DNA from: Bacteroides_E sp964583185 | GTDB lineage: Bacteria; Bacteroidota; Bacteroidia; Bacteroidales; Bacteroidaceae | NCBI GenBank assembly: GCA_964583185.1 | Contig: CAZOVL010000055.1 | Location: forward strand, 1-19,060 | Reading direction: 5' to 3' | DNA length: 19,060 nt | In this document: positions 1 through 7,695 of the stretch, piece after piece | Numbering within the stretch: the first letter of the stretch is position 1 | Layout: each line of letters starts with the position of its first letter | Translations under genes and position numbers: made by a program | The notes under the pieces: model-generated | Database searches by the model: none | What the model saw: only the letters and a program-made list of their open reading frames with translations | What the model was told of the DNA's origin: nothing

Positions 1-162
1 GTCATTTCATCCAGCGGTCGCTTGGGGCGTAGCTTAGGTTGCCCTGCCCTTCCTCCAAAGCTTTCACGTCCTGTAATTGATACAATAAAAGGAGGTTCTG
101 TGCTATTTATATATGCTGAGGATTCCAAGTATTTAGCCCAAAGTTCTTACTTAAACGATTAA
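1..162 (+). CDS. Murein L,D-transpeptidase family protein, C-terminal end only
   Basis: The frame is open from the left window edge to TAA at 160-162 and gives the last 53 residues of a protein whose start lies outside. It carries the catalytic motif of the YkuD_2-type murein L,D-transpeptidase family, SSGRLGRSLGCPAL at residues 4-17 of the fragment. The Cys in GCP is the expected nucleophile, and the Ser, Gly and Arg around it are typical. After it comes a conserved tail (PVIDTIKGGSVLFIY) and a short C-terminus. Family members are exported and are thought to act on peptidoglycan peptide stems; that role is known for the family, not shown here. The gene is convergent with the non-coding RNA at 261-478, and the hairpin at 231-260 separates the two. 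Confidence 0.8.
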   Translation, partial: VISSSGRLGRSLGCPALPPKLSRPVIDTIKGGSVLFIYAEDSKYLAQSSYLND

Positions 163-230
163 AATAACATTTTCCCAGATATATAACCAGATATATAATA
201 GAAAAAAAGATAAAATGGTGGAAATAAAAA

Positions 231-260
231 AGAGGATAACCAAATAAATGATTATCCTCT
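231..260 (-). terminator. Hairpin terminator of the small RNA gene
   Basis: A perfect 9-bp inverted repeat: AGAGGATAA (231-239) and TTATCCTCT (252-260) around a 12-nt loop. Read on the minus strand the hairpin is followed by a T-run (TTTTTTATTT), so it is an intrinsic terminator for minus-strand transcription. It lies just after the non-coding RNA. On the plus strand no T-run follows, so it is a weaker stop for the transpeptidase transcript. Confidence 0.7.
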
Positions 261-478
261 CTTCGTATAATAAGAAGCCGCATTGAGGGTGTGATAAAAC
301 TCCGAATGACAAGATTTGAGTGCCCATCCCTCTTTGTAATCCACCTCGCTAGTAAACTAACTACCCCGAAGGGCTATGGCCCGCCATCGAAAGATGAAGC
401 ATGTCTCGGTATTTTAATATTATTGATGAGTTTCCCGATCCTTACCAATGCGGCTAATACCTTTTTCAATGATCTCTT
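261..478 (-). ncRNA. ssrS: Stand-alone structured RNA, probably 6S RNA (SsrS)
   Basis: This intergenic segment is noticeably richer in G and C than its flanks and has no plausible protein on the minus strand. It has its own consensus Bacteroides promoter at 483-513 and a terminator at 231-260. The transcript would start near 478 and run about 215 nt before the terminator. Its ends pair: CAATGCGGCT (446-455) with AGCCGCATTG (276-285), supported further out by ATAC (457-460) with GTAT (265-268). Inside, GAGTTT (428-433) pairs with AAACTC (297-302), and TGTC/TCGG (402-409) with CCGA/GACA (302-311). The result is a long interrupted rod with an apical part near 312-401 that includes a UUCG-type hairpin around 364-373. 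This architecture and length fit 6S RNA, the regulator of RNA polymerase holoenzyme. I see no RNase P, tmRNA or SRP RNA signature. The class is inferred from structure and context, not from a match. Confidence 0.55.
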
Positions 479-482
479 ATAA

Positions 483-513
483 CAAATATAACGACTTTCG
501 TTAAATAAACAAA
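483..513 (-). promoter_or_regulatory. Bacteroides-type promoter of the small RNA gene
   Basis: On the minus strand, TTTG (513-510), a 19-bp spacer and TATATTTG (490-483) match the Bacteroides sigma-ABfr consensus TTTG / 19-21 bp / TAnnTTTG exactly. The predicted start is near 475-479, just before the paired ends of the non-coding RNA. It is the best promoter match I found in the window. Confidence 0.7.
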
Positions 514-569
514 TAATAAAACCATAAAATTTTCATTATTTTCATTTAACATAGATGGTTTACTCAAGT

Positions 570-603
570 ATTCAATGACACTTTGAACAATATTTCATTG
601 AAT
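570..603. repeat. Inverted repeat in the AT-rich intergenic region
   Basis: A perfect 9-bp inverted repeat, ATTCAATGA (570-578) and TCATTGAAT (595-603), with a 16-nt loop. No T-run follows on either strand. It lies upstream of the small-RNA promoter and could be a weak hairpin or a protein-binding site. Apart from this hairpin, the one at 643-674 and the promoter, I see nothing between 479 and 739. Confidence 0.3.
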
Positions 604-642
604 TTACTCCTTCTGGTTATTCATTCTTACTGTACACAAAAC

Positions 643-674
643 TTGTAATCTTTTTCAAGGTAAAACGATTACAA
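643..674 (-). terminator. Possible terminator after the 740-2353 gene
   Basis: A perfect 8-bp inverted repeat, TTGTAATC (643-650) and GATTACAA (667-674), with a 16-nt loop. On the minus strand it follows the stop codon at 740 by about 65 bp and is followed by GTTTTGTG, a short T-rich stretch. It is weak but correctly placed to end the minus-strand operon. Confidence 0.4.
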
Positions 675-739
675 AAACACACCACAACATTTAGAGTAGT
701 TTTGACAAATAGGATGAAAAATCAAATGCAAAATTAAGT

Positions 740-2353
740 CTATTCTTCTTTGGCATATAGAAAACTCAAGTTGAAAGAAGTTCTCTTATCATCAATGGCT
801 AATTGATAAAGCAGTTTAAAATCTTTAAAGAAGTTAGGATAAAATAAAACAAAAGTTGGCAACACAAATCCTCTATAATGAATCGGTTTGTCCAATAACA
901 TTTTTAAATCCATATACCCACCCAGCTGATACTCCGGATTTAATTGAAGTTGGTTCATCTCATTCATATCTACAGCTAACGTATCATTTCTTTCAATAAA
1001 GTTGATGTAGCTAACCAAACTATGCATCTGTGACGCAATTAAAAGATTGTTTTGATAAACTATGGCATAATCATATTTTGCTTCTTTTGTAATATCCCCT
1101 GTAAATTGAGCTAAAACATTATTTATAGGTAAAGAATAGATAGTATGTGCTCCACCTTGAACCCATTTTAATCTGCGGGGTGGCATTTCTTTATCTTTTC
1201 TTTTGGAACTGAAATATAAGTCGATAAGATGTTGTTTAGCCATTAACGGTTTTTTCAAAGGCAAAGAGAGTATGGTATGACAGGAGTCTGCCTCAGTGGA
1301 GTCTTTAAATTGAATGCCGGTTAAATTGTCAGTTATGTGTTGTGCCAAAAACTCTTGCAATAATAAAGTATTCGCTTTACATTCCATCGTATCCACAGAA
1401 TCAACACTTGTACTTTTTGAGCAATAATCAAAAAGAGACTGTATATTGCTTGTTGAATAATGTAACAAATAGCAGGTGGTTTTAGGGACTCTAGCTATTT
1501 TATTGAAAGAGGTTTTTTCTTGTAAAACTAAAGTCTCAACTAAGGATAATCCCGTAGAATCGGAAACAGTCCCTTCTCCCTTTAAAAGCAAGCTCTTTGG
1601 GTTCATCTCTATATCAAAAGCCATCCAGTCACTGATGTTTTTAGTGAAAGTGTCTTTATTACCATAACTAATACTATCAGCGTTTAAATAAAGTGTGGAT
1701 TTATTTTTAACCGTTTCAATGCAGTTTCTACAAAACGATTCATTTTTTAATAAAGAGGTATTATCAATATAGGTATCAATGACTTTTTCTATTAATTTCT
1801 TTTGAAAACTGACTACAAAAAAACGAGGGGTGATGTAAAAGGCTAAAAAATCCCCTGAGTTTAATGTATATATTCGTATTTCTTCCCCTCGATAGATAAA
1901 CAAACGATAAGGAAATGACTCTTCAATATTTCTCTTCAAGTACTTTTGTAAAGCATTGAAGCCTTTCATATTTAGTTTGGCAAAAAACACTTGATCGGAA
2001 TGACCATAGGGTGAGTGAAAACTTACTAAAACTTCTTTTTTCGAACGATCTACATCCCCTAGTTTTAATGTAAAAGGGATGAAGTGCTGATTTATCAGAT
2101 TAAACAGTTTTGAATTAAAAGCTTTGAAGTTTTCTTTATATTGAAAATCACCCTGTAACACATCATTGCAAAACGACTTATATTCTTCTGTGCTAAATAC
2201 CGCTTTTGTCTCTTCCGGGAGCAATGAATACAAATTAAACTCTCTATCGTATTCAGCATCAGAAATTCCCACATAAAAAAAGACAGCTAATATAACAGCA
2301 AAGAGAAAAAGAATTGCCAGCAGTATTTTTTTGAAATGACTTTTAGCTCTCAT
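740..2353 (-). CDS. Membrane-anchored protein of unknown function (DUF3352-like)
   Basis: A 537-aa protein with ATG start. A basic N-terminus (MRAKSHFKK) is followed by one hydrophobic segment at about residues 9-28. The rest is a long soluble region without further membrane segments, so the body is probably periplasmic and held by the N-terminal anchor. I see no catalytic motif. Size, single anchor and overall look recall the loosely defined DUF3352 group in Bacteroidetes, but this is an impression, not a motif match. It is the last gene of a minus-strand series with the lipoprotein, murB and the metallo-hydrolase; the 70-bp gap to the hydrolase start leaves room for an internal promoter, though none is evident. 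The order beside murB suggests an envelope role, which is inference only. Confidence 0.75.
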   Translation of the reverse strand: MRAKSHFKKILLAILFLFAVILAVFFYVGISDAEYDREFNLYSLLPEETKAVFSTEEYKSFCNDVLQGDFQYKENFKAFNSKLFNLINQHFIPFTLKLGDVDRSKKEVLVSFHSPYGHSDQVFFAKLNMKGFNALQKYLKRNIEESFPYRLFIYRGEEIRIYTLNSGDFLAFYITPRFFVVSFQKKLIEKVIDTYIDNTSLLKNESFCRNCIETVKNKSTLYLNADSISYGNKDTFTKNISDWMAFDIEMNPKSLLLKGEGTVSDSTGLSLVETLVLQEKTSFNKIARVPKTTCYLLHYSTSNIQSLFDYCSKSTSVDSVDTMECKANTLLLQEFLAQHITDNLTGIQFKDSTEADSCHTILSLPLKKPLMAKQHLIDLYFSSKRKDKEMPPRRLKWVQGGAHTIYSLPINNVLAQFTGDITKEAKYDYAIVYQNNLLIASQMHSLVSYINFIERNDTLAVDMNEMNQLQLNPEYQLGGYMDLKMLLDKPIHYRGFVLPTFVLFYPNFFKDFKLLYQLAIDDKRTSFNLSFLYAKEE

Positions 2354-2423
2354 TTATTTTAATAGTATCAGTAAAACGGATAAAAATTAGTGATTTTAAT
2401 GCATACAAACAAAAAAACAACCC

Positions 2424-3176
2424 TCAAATCTCTAAATTATCATAAGCTAGAAAAACATTCTTGGGTAAACTATTCTCTATATCTTTATGTAGTCCCATTT
2501 GATGACTCATATGGATTAAATAAGTTTTTTCTGCCTGTATCCGATAAGCAAAGCTTAAAGCTTCATCTAAAGACTGATGGGTAATGTGTTTCTTTTGTCG
2601 TAAAGCATTAACAATTAAAACTTCAACCCCTTTTAGTTGCTCATAAAGAGTTTCCGGAGCCAATGACATATCTGTAATATACGCTACATCGTTTAATTTA
2701 TAACCTAAGATTGGTAGTTTACCGTGCATTACCCGTAACGGAGTTATTTTAATATCACCAATGGAAAAAGAATTACCTGGCTCAACTTCATTCATATGAA
2801 TACGGGGAATACCTTCATATTTACTTTCGGAAAAACAATAAGGCATTCTGTTTCTTATTGCCTTACTAACCATCTGTTCAGCATAAATTTCTACATCTCC
2901 AAAAATAGAGTATGATCGTAAGTCATCTAAACCACCCACGTGATCATAGTGCTCGTGTGTAATTAAAACACCATCTAATGGAGCAAAAGGCACCTTCAGC
3001 ATCTGTTGTCTAAAATCCGGACCACAATCAATTAAAACCGAGGTTTCCGAAGTATAAAAAAGTGCTGATGTTCTCAAACGTTTATCTTTAGAGTCTAAAG
3101 ACAAACAAACCGGACATTGACAGCCAATTTGTGGTACACCGGTTGAAGTACCGGTACCTAAAAAACGCACCTTCAT
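2424..3176 (-). CDS. MBL-fold metallo-hydrolase, PhnP-like
   Basis: A 250-aa protein of usual length for the family. The N-terminus (FLGTGTSTGVP) and the metal motif T-H74-E-H76-Y-D78-H79 identify the metallo-beta-lactamase fold. H151, D169 (YITDMS) and H222 are the likely remaining metal ligands. C19, C21 and C24 with H225 (HMSH) resemble the additional structural zinc site of PhnP, the phosphoribosyl cyclic phosphate diesterase of the C-P lyase pathway. No phn genes are nearby, so the substrate is probably another phosphodiester; the exact reaction cannot be read from sequence. No signal peptide is seen, so it is cytoplasmic. The start lies 4 bp after the murB stop, so translation is probably coupled. 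Confidence 0.88.
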   Translation of the reverse strand: MKVRFLGTGTSTGVPQIGCQCPVCLSLDSKDKRLRTSALFYTSETSVLIDCGPDFRQQMLKVPFAPLDGVLITHEHYDHVGGLDDLRSYSIFGDVEIYAEQMVSKAIRNRMPYCFSESKYEGIPRIHMNEVEPGNSFSIGDIKITPLRVMHGKLPILGYKLNDVAYITDMSLAPETLYEQLKGVEVLIVNALRQKKHITHQSLDEALSFAYRIQAEKTYLIHMSHQMGLHKDIENSLPKNVFLAYDNLEI

Positions 3177-3180
3177 ACCA

Positions 3181-4188
3181 TTACTTTCCTATATAATTCA
3201 CCTCAGGATGAAGCACAACAGAGAACGTCTCAAAAACAGATTTTTGTATTGATTCAGCTAAGTTGCAAACTTCCATACCGGTAGCTCCTCCATAATTAAC
3301 CAATACCAACGCTTGCTTAGAATAAACACCCACATTACCCAGTCGTTTTCCCTTCCAACCACATTGATCAATCATCCAGGCTGCAGGAACCTTATATTGG
3401 TCATTAGGTAATTTATAAAAGGGAACATTGGGATATTTTTTTTGAAGGGAAAGGAAAAACGCTTCATCTACTATGGGATTCATAAAAAAACTCCCTCCAT
3501 TACCTATATCAGAAGGATTTGGCAGCTTTTCCTCACGTATCCGAATGATTACTTCTCGTACTTTTTCCAATGTTACAGGGACATCGCATAACTCTTTACG
3601 TATGCTCCCATAATCCAAATGGTATTGTTCCTTTTTACTCAGAACCAAGTTAACACGAGTAACAAAAACATCTTTGTTTTTCTGTTTTTTAAATCTACTC
3701 ATTCTGTATGAGTAGTCGCACATTGAAACAGGAATAACATCTTTCTCTCCTTTACTATTCACCGTTTCAACAGACTCAATCATATCTTTAATTTCAACTC
3801 CGTATGCTCCAATATTTTGAACAGCCGCAGCCCCTACTTCTCCAGGTATTAAAGAAAGATTTTCTGTGCCATACCATTTTCTTTCTACACAATAGGCCAC
3901 AAAATCATCCCAATTTTCACCCGCACCTACCCTAATCCTAACTGAATCCTCCGACTCACTGATAACCTCAACTCCACGTATGGCTGAATGTAAAATAATA
4001 CCATTATAATCTGTCAAAAAAAGAAGGTTACTACCTTCTCCTATGTGTAAAAAAGGGGATTTAAGTCTACCTTCTTTTATGAATTGAATTAATTCATCTT
4101 CATTATTATATTCAATAAAATATTTTGTTTTAACGTCAATACCAAATGTATTATGTTCTAACAAAGAATATTCTTCTTTTTCTATCAT
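3181..4188 (-). CDS. murB: UDP-N-acetylmuramate dehydrogenase (UDP-N-acetylenolpyruvoylglucosamine reductase)
   Basis: A 335-aa type I MurB, a flavoenzyme that reduces the enolpyruvyl group of UDP-GlcNAc-enolpyruvate with NADPH to give UDP-MurNAc for peptidoglycan. The N-terminus has the family signature (EHNTFGI, residues 11-17), then an FAD-binding region (GEGSNLLF 50-57; IPGEVGAAAVQNIGAYG 114-130). The catalytic residues are visible: R162 in YSYRMSRFK, S233 in GGSFFMNP as proton donor, and E329 in HPEVNYIG. The YSYR insert and the 335-residue length mark type I. It lies between the lipoprotein gene (20 bp) and the hydrolase gene (4 bp), consistent with one transcript. No damage is seen. 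Confidence 0.97.
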   Translation of the reverse strand: MIEKEEYSLLEHNTFGIDVKTKYFIEYNNEDELIQFIKEGRLKSPFLHIGEGSNLLFLTDYNGIILHSAIRGVEVISESEDSVRIRVGAGENWDDFVAYCVERKWYGTENLSLIPGEVGAAAVQNIGAYGVEIKDMIESVETVNSKGEKDVIPVSMCDYSYRMSRFKKQKNKDVFVTRVNLVLSKKEQYHLDYGSIRKELCDVPVTLEKVREVIIRIREEKLPNPSDIGNGGSFFMNPIVDEAFFLSLQKKYPNVPFYKLPNDQYKVPAAWMIDQCGWKGKRLGNVGVYSKQALVLVNYGGATGMEVCNLAESIQKSVFETFSVVLHPEVNYIGK

Positions 4189-4208
4189 TCTTAACTTTTT
4201 TAATTCTT

Positions 4209-5072
4209 TTAGATACTAGTATCTTCAAATTTATATAACCTCCATTTTCCTCCTTCTCTTACAAAAGAAAGTGCATTGAAGAAGCCATTCCCTATCCCTC
4301 TAAAAACAATGATTTTTTGTGAGGACAGATCTTGACTGTTTTGTCCGTAATTAATATTAAATAATCGATCCTTAGGCATAGGTGGTTGGAAAGCAAACCA
4401 TTGCCCGGTTTCCAGTTGTGTTTCTAAAATAGAAAAATCATCATCCGGATCAATGGTAGTAAACAGCAAAGGTTGTTTTATGCGTTCCGACTGAAAAATA
4501 CTATCTCGCGAAAATTGGGTGTAAAAATCAAAGAAATCCTCACCTTTACTATCCTCTATTTCTCTTAAGTTTATTGCTTCCAAATACCACATTTCATTGA
4601 TTCGTTCAAAGTAATACTTTTTTACTTTTTTTTCGTCCAATATATACCATTCCAACTGAACGGATTTAGAAGATAAACTATCAATACTATCCATAGCTGC
4701 TTCTGAATCGAACAATAAGGTGTAAAAATTATTATTTACAAATAAGCTGTCGTGTACCCAATCTTCTTTTTTAAGACGAACCACACCATCTCCATCGTAA
4801 TAAGGTAAAGGAAAGATGATTCTTTTTATCTGTAAATCAGAATCAGCAGCAAAGGAGTAAATAAAATCATCAAAAGTACCATCCGTTTCCTCTGTGATTG
4901 TATCTCCTACTAAAAATTGATATAACTCCTTTTCTTTCTCTTTCTCTATAGTCTTTTTTTCTTCTAGAGTATCAGCATAAGTAGATTGGGCTGAAGAAGA
5001 TTGTTCATTTTTTCTCCCGCAACTCGCTAAGAAAAGAGTCAAAAATAAAATTATAGATAAAGCTATTCTCAT
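4209..5072 (-). CDS. DUF4348-type lipoprotein
   Basis: A 287-aa protein from the ATG at 5072. The reading frame extends to a TTG at 5084, but the ATG gives a clean signal peptide: MRIA, a hydrophobic core to residue 15, then the lipobox L15-A16-S17-C18 followed by G-R-K. It is therefore predicted to be lipidated on C18. A charged linker rich in E and K (about 31-52) precedes the globular part. The region with FDDFIYSF, a loop DSDLQIKRIIFPLPYYDGD and a C-terminal repeat of the same kind of motif fits the Bacteroidales family DUF4348, whose role is unknown. It is the first gene of the murB operon and is divergent from ispE. The family name is recognition from memory. Confidence 0.8.
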   Translation of the reverse strand: MRIALSIILFLTLFLASCGRKNEQSSSAQSTYADTLEEKKTIEKEKEKELYQFLVGDTITEETDGTFDDFIYSFAADSDLQIKRIIFPLPYYDGDGVVRLKKEDWVHDSLFVNNNFYTLLFDSEAAMDSIDSLSSKSVQLEWYILDEKKVKKYYFERINEMWYLEAINLREIEDSKGEDFFDFYTQFSRDSIFQSERIKQPLLFTTIDPDDDFSILETQLETGQWFAFQPPMPKDRLFNINYGQNSQDLSSQKIIVFRGIGNGFFNALSFVREGGKWRLYKFEDTSI

Positions 5073-5124
5073 TTGTTCTGCCAAGATAAGAATTAAATAC
5101 CGACTCTTAAATTCTTTCAGAAAA

Positions 5125-5136
5125 AAACACGTGTTT
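5125..5136. repeat. 12-bp perfect palindrome in the divergent promoter region
   Basis: AAACACGTGTTT is a perfect palindrome about 50 bp upstream of the lipoprotein ATG, between the divergent murB operon and ispE. Its length and place would suit a dimeric regulator, but a chance origin in AT-rich sequence is possible. Confidence 0.25.
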
Positions 5137-5233
5137 GCTACTTATTCCACTCACTAACACGCTATTCTTTCCATTTTATTTAACACAAATACTCATAAAA
5201 ATAAAACTTTTATATTTATGAAATATATGACAA

Positions 5234-5241
5234 CAAAGTTA
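5234..5241 (-). promoter_or_regulatory. Candidate -7 box for the lipoprotein-murB operon
   Basis: On the minus strand this reads TAACTTTG, matching the Bacteroides -7 consensus TAnnTTTG. A partial -33 element (CTTG, 5267-5264) lies 22 bp upstream. It would leave a leader of about 155 nt before the lipoprotein ATG. The -33 match is imperfect. Confidence 0.3.
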
Positions 5242-5273
5242 AATACTTTTTTGCATCTAAAAGCAAGATGAGA

Positions 5274-5305
5274 GTTGTTTATTCAAAGAAAAAGAGTGTA
5301 ATTTG
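5274..5305 (+). promoter_or_regulatory. Candidate ispE promoter
   Basis: GTTG (5274-5277), a 20-bp spacer and GTAATTTG (5298-5305) resemble the Bacteroides TTTG / TAnnTTTG arrangement with one mismatch in the first box and the TA shifted in the second. A start near 5310 would give a short leader before the ATG at 5324. Weak support. Confidence 0.3.
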
Positions 5306-5323
5306 TTTCTAAATACAACTCAT

Positions 5324-6142
5324 ATGATTACTTTTTCAAATGCAAAAATAAATATAGGTCTGAGTATTATTGGTAAACGATTGGATGGATATCACAATTT
5401 GGAAACGGTTTTTTACCCTATACCTATTGAAGATCCCTTGGAGATTCATATTACTGATAAGTCTGATTCAACAATTAATCTTTTTACTTTTGGTAAGAAA
5501 ATAGAAGGAGATACCTCGACTAACTTGGTGGTACAGGCTTATGAATTACTCAAAAAAGATTTTAAGTTGCCTTCGGTGAATGTGTACCTGTATAAAAACA
5601 TTCCTTCGGGAGCAGGCTTAGGTGGTGGCTCATCTAATGCTTCTTTTACGCTTAAGCTATTAAATGAAAAACTTAATTTGAATCTTTCTACCCAACAGCT
5701 GGAGGATTATGCAAAACAGTTGGGTGCTGACTGTCCTTTCTTTATTCAAAATAAACCTGTTTTTGCAGAAGGAATTGGAGAACTCTTTACCCCTATTCCA
5801 TTGGATTTAAACGGTTATAAACTGGTTCTCATCAAGCCCCAGTTATTTATTTCAACGAAAGAAGCTTTTAAAGGCATTCAACCTCATCAAGCAGAAAACT
5901 TACTCTTAGATTGTATAAAACTACCCATACACAAATGGAAAGATTATATTTTCAATGATTTTGAGCGTCCTCTTTTCAGCTCCTATCCCGAATTAAAAGA
6001 TATAAAGGCATATTTATATGAGTACGGAGCTATTTATGCTTCTGTAAGTGGCTCAGGTCCATCTATTTATGGGATCTTTGATGCTGAACACCCCCTTCCC
6101 GACTTATCTGCATACACGGAGCATTATACGTGTAACTTATAA
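5324..6142 (+). CDS. ispE: 4-diphosphocytidyl-2-C-methyl-D-erythritol kinase
   Basis: A 272-aa GHMP-superfamily kinase that phosphorylates the 2-hydroxyl of CDP-methylerythritol with ATP in the non-mevalonate (MEP) isoprenoid pathway. I chose the ATG at 5324 because the family begins directly with the substrate-binding segment (ITFSNAKINIGLSI); an upstream TTG at 5303 would add seven residues of no family character. K8 and D136 (GADCPFF) are the expected catalytic pair. The glycine-rich ATP loop PSGAGLGGGSSNA is at 94-106, and the C-terminal GHMP motif (SGSGPSIYG) is present. Length is normal. It is divergent from the murB operon, convergent with galE, and transcribed alone here. Confidence 0.96.
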   Translation: MITFSNAKINIGLSIIGKRLDGYHNLETVFYPIPIEDPLEIHITDKSDSTINLFTFGKKIEGDTSTNLVVQAYELLKKDFKLPSVNVYLYKNIPSGAGLGGGSSNASFTLKLLNEKLNLNLSTQQLEDYAKQLGADCPFFIQNKPVFAEGIGELFTPIPLDLNGYKLVLIKPQLFISTKEAFKGIQPHQAENLLLDCIKLPIHKWKDYIFNDFERPLFSSYPELKDIKAYLYEYGAIYASVSGSGPSIYGIFDAEHPLPDLSAYTEHYTCNL

Positions 6143-6160
6143 AAAGCCTATAAATAAAAA

Positions 6161-6189
6161 CGGTACCTCGATTTCACATCGAAGTACCG
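6161..6189 (-). terminator. Terminator between ispE and galE
   Basis: The stem is CGGTAC (6161-6166) with GTACCG (6184-6189), one mismatch, then TCGAT (6168-6172) with ATCGA (6178-6182), and a five-base loop. On the minus strand it is followed by TTTTTATTTAT, a proper U-tract, so it ends the galE transcript. It also lies 18 bp after the ispE stop and may act in both directions. Confidence 0.75.
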
Positions 6190-6228
6190 CTTAACACAAA
6201 CACAAAATAAAACACGACAAAACTACTG

Positions 6229-6287
6229 TGTGGTTTAATTTAAAACAGAATGAAAGATTTCAATATTTCAATTTGATCTAAACCACA
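6229..6287. repeat. Long-range inverted repeat downstream of galE
   Basis: A 9-bp perfect inverted repeat, TGTGGTTTA (6229-6237) and TAAACCACA (6279-6287), with a 41-nt AT-rich loop. It lies between the galE stop and the terminator at 6161-6189. It could be a 3'-UTR hairpin. Confidence 0.3.
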
Positions 6288-6347
6288 AATACTAAACGTT
6301 TGCCTTTTCTATTTTGTTCAATAAAAGTTTGATTTTAACTATTCATT

Positions 6348-7382
6348 TTATTGTATTCCTCTTTCTCTTAATTTTAGCTGCCAATTCCATGCAGAAAGCA
6401 GTGTGTCTTCTATTGAAGTTTCGGCTTTCCAGCCTAACTCATTATTGGCAAATTCGGGATCAGCCCATACTTGTTCTATATCTCCAGCACGTCGTGCCGT
6501 AATTTCATAATTTAGAGTTACACCGGTTGCTTTTTCAAAAGCGGTTATTAACTCTAAAACAGATAATCCTTTCCCTGTACCAATATTAAATACTTCAACT
6601 GCTTGTTTCTGTTTATTTTTTAATATTCTATCAATAGCCACCACATGAGCTTGAGCCAAATCAACCACATTGATAAAATCTCTGATGCAAGACCCGTCAG
6701 GTGTATTGTAATCGTCGCCAAATACACTTAGCTTTTCACGTATTCCTATAGCCGTTTGTGTAATATAAGGAATTAAATTTTGAGGTACTCCTAAAGGTAA
6801 TTCTCCAATTAATGCCGATGGATGAGCTCCAATGGGATTAAAATAACGAAGTAAAATGGATTTTATGGGAGCTCCCGATTTTACTGTATCTTGAATAATT
6901 TCCTCATTAATTTGCTTTGTATTGCCATAAGGTGACTCAGCAATCTTAATAGGTGCTTTTTCTGTTACAGGCAATACATCAGGTTGTCCATACACTGTAC
7001 AAGAAGAGGAGAAAACAATTCCTTCTACATTGTATTTAGGCATTAACTCTAATAAATTGATTAATGAAACCAAGTTGTTTCTGTAATATAATAAAGGCTT
7101 TTGAACCGATTCACCAACCGCTTTACTTGCAGCAAAATGAATAATGGCTTTGATGTCGTTGTGTTTTTGAAAAAGTGCTTCCAATCCTTCGTAATCCAAA
7201 CAATCCAGTTTCTCAAAAACAGGACGAATACCCGATACCTTTTCTATATTATCTACCACATCAGCTCCAGAGTTGGACAGGTTATCAATAATAACCACTT
7301 CATATCCATTGTTTTGAAGTTCAACGACAGTATGAGAACCAATATAACCTGTTCCACCTGTTACTAAAATTTTCTGTTTCAT
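6348..7382 (-). CDS. galE: UDP-glucose 4-epimerase
   Basis: A 344-aa extended short-chain dehydrogenase that interconverts UDP-glucose and UDP-galactose with tightly bound NAD, in the Leloir pathway and for surface glycans. The start is the ATG at 7382 (MKQKILVTGGTGYIGSH), which gives the usual N-terminus; the frame runs 28 codons further upstream but without family character. The NAD motif is G9-x2-G12-x2-G15. The Ser-Tyr-Lys triad is visible as S127 (FSSSCTVYG), Y152 and K156 (SPYGNTK). Further family motifs are ILRYFNPIGAHPS, the DYNTPDGSCIRDFINVVDLA block and the C-terminal NNELGWKA. The length is normal and the gene is intact. It appears monocistronic, with the terminator at 6161-6189. 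Confidence 0.96.
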   Translation of the reverse strand: MKQKILVTGGTGYIGSHTVVELQNNGYEVVIIDNLSNSGADVVDNIEKVSGIRPVFEKLDCLDYEGLEALFQKHNDIKAIIHFAASKAVGESVQKPLLYYRNNLVSLINLLELMPKYNVEGIVFSSSCTVYGQPDVLPVTEKAPIKIAESPYGNTKQINEEIIQDTVKSGAPIKSILLRYFNPIGAHPSALIGELPLGVPQNLIPYITQTAIGIREKLSVFGDDYNTPDGSCIRDFINVVDLAQAHVVAIDRILKNKQKQAVEVFNIGTGKGLSVLELITAFEKATGVTLNYEITARRAGDIEQVWADPEFANNELGWKAETSIEDTLLSAWNWQLKLRERGIQ

Positions 7383-7413
7383 AGTTTCTTTCATTGAATG
7401 TAATTTATACAAA

Positions 7414-7421
7414 CAAATGTA
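7414..7421 (-). promoter_or_regulatory. Candidate -7 box for galE
   Basis: On the minus strand this reads TACATTTG, fitting TAnnTTTG; a start near 7408 would leave a short leader before the ATG at 7382. A second match, TATTTTTG, lies at 7431-7424. Neither has a TTTG element at the right distance, so the call is tentative. Confidence 0.3.
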
Positions 7422-7498
7422 GTCAAAAATATTTAAGTGAAATGCCTTAAATAGCTCAAAAGACACAACAAATCATTCATTATTTCAATTTCTGAATT

Positions 7499-7534
7499 GA
7501 AAGCGGCTAACTTCACTTGAAGTTAGCCGCTTTC
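7499..7534. terminator. Strong hairpin terminator between galE and the protease operon
   Basis: A perfect 16-bp stem: GAAAGCGGCTAACTTC (7499-7514) with its exact complement (7519-7534) and a four-base loop. It is GC-rich in the middle. On the plus strand TTTAATTT follows; on the minus strand a weaker run follows. It most likely ends the minus-strand operon whose last stop is at 7767. Confidence 0.7.
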
Positions 7535-7581
7535 TTTAATTTCCGCTGTTTTAATTAGCAAATATTACTTAGAAAAAAAGT

Positions 7582-7600
7582 AAGTCTTAAGCTAAGACTT
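7582..7600. repeat. Short hairpin beside the repeat array
   Basis: AAGTCTTA (7582-7589) and TAAGACTT (7593-7600) form a perfect 8-bp stem with loop AGC. It lies 15 bp before the first copy of the 22-bp repeats and looks like a variant of the same dyad design. Confidence 0.5.
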
Positions 7601-7614
7601 TGACCACTCTTTTA

Positions 7615-7695
7615 TCGGTCCTAGACCGAAGCCTTGTCGGTCTAGGACTGAAGGGTGCTCGGTCTAGGACCGAAGAGGGTTAGGTCTAGGACCGG
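7615..7695. repeat. Four tandem copies of a 22-bp-period palindromic repeat
   Basis: Copies start at 7615, 7637, 7659 and 7681, exactly 22 bp apart. The 15-bp core is TCGGTCTAGGACCGA, a near-perfect dyad (TCGGTC, 3 nt, GACCGA). Copy 1 has the core in the opposite orientation in its three central bases (CTA for TAG); copies 2 and 4 have one and two substitutions. Each core is followed by AG (copies 1-3) and five variable bases. Degenerate relatives seem to flank the array (7593-7607 and 7706-7719). It lies in the 3' untranslated part of the protease operon, before the terminator at 7499-7534, and fills most of the gene-free stretch 7383-7766. Confidence 0.85.

Noticed and set aside
291..482. 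63-codon plus-strand open frame
   Set aside because: It overlaps the structured minus-strand RNA, has a non-ATG start and no protein-like character; it reflects the GC-rich RNA gene.
5303..5323. Upstream TTG start for ispE
   Set aside because: The ATG at 5324 gives the exact family N-terminus; the extension has no support.
7615..7695. CRISPR array
   Set aside because: The spacers are only five to seven bases and the repeats are palindromes with a 22-bp period; no cas genes are near.
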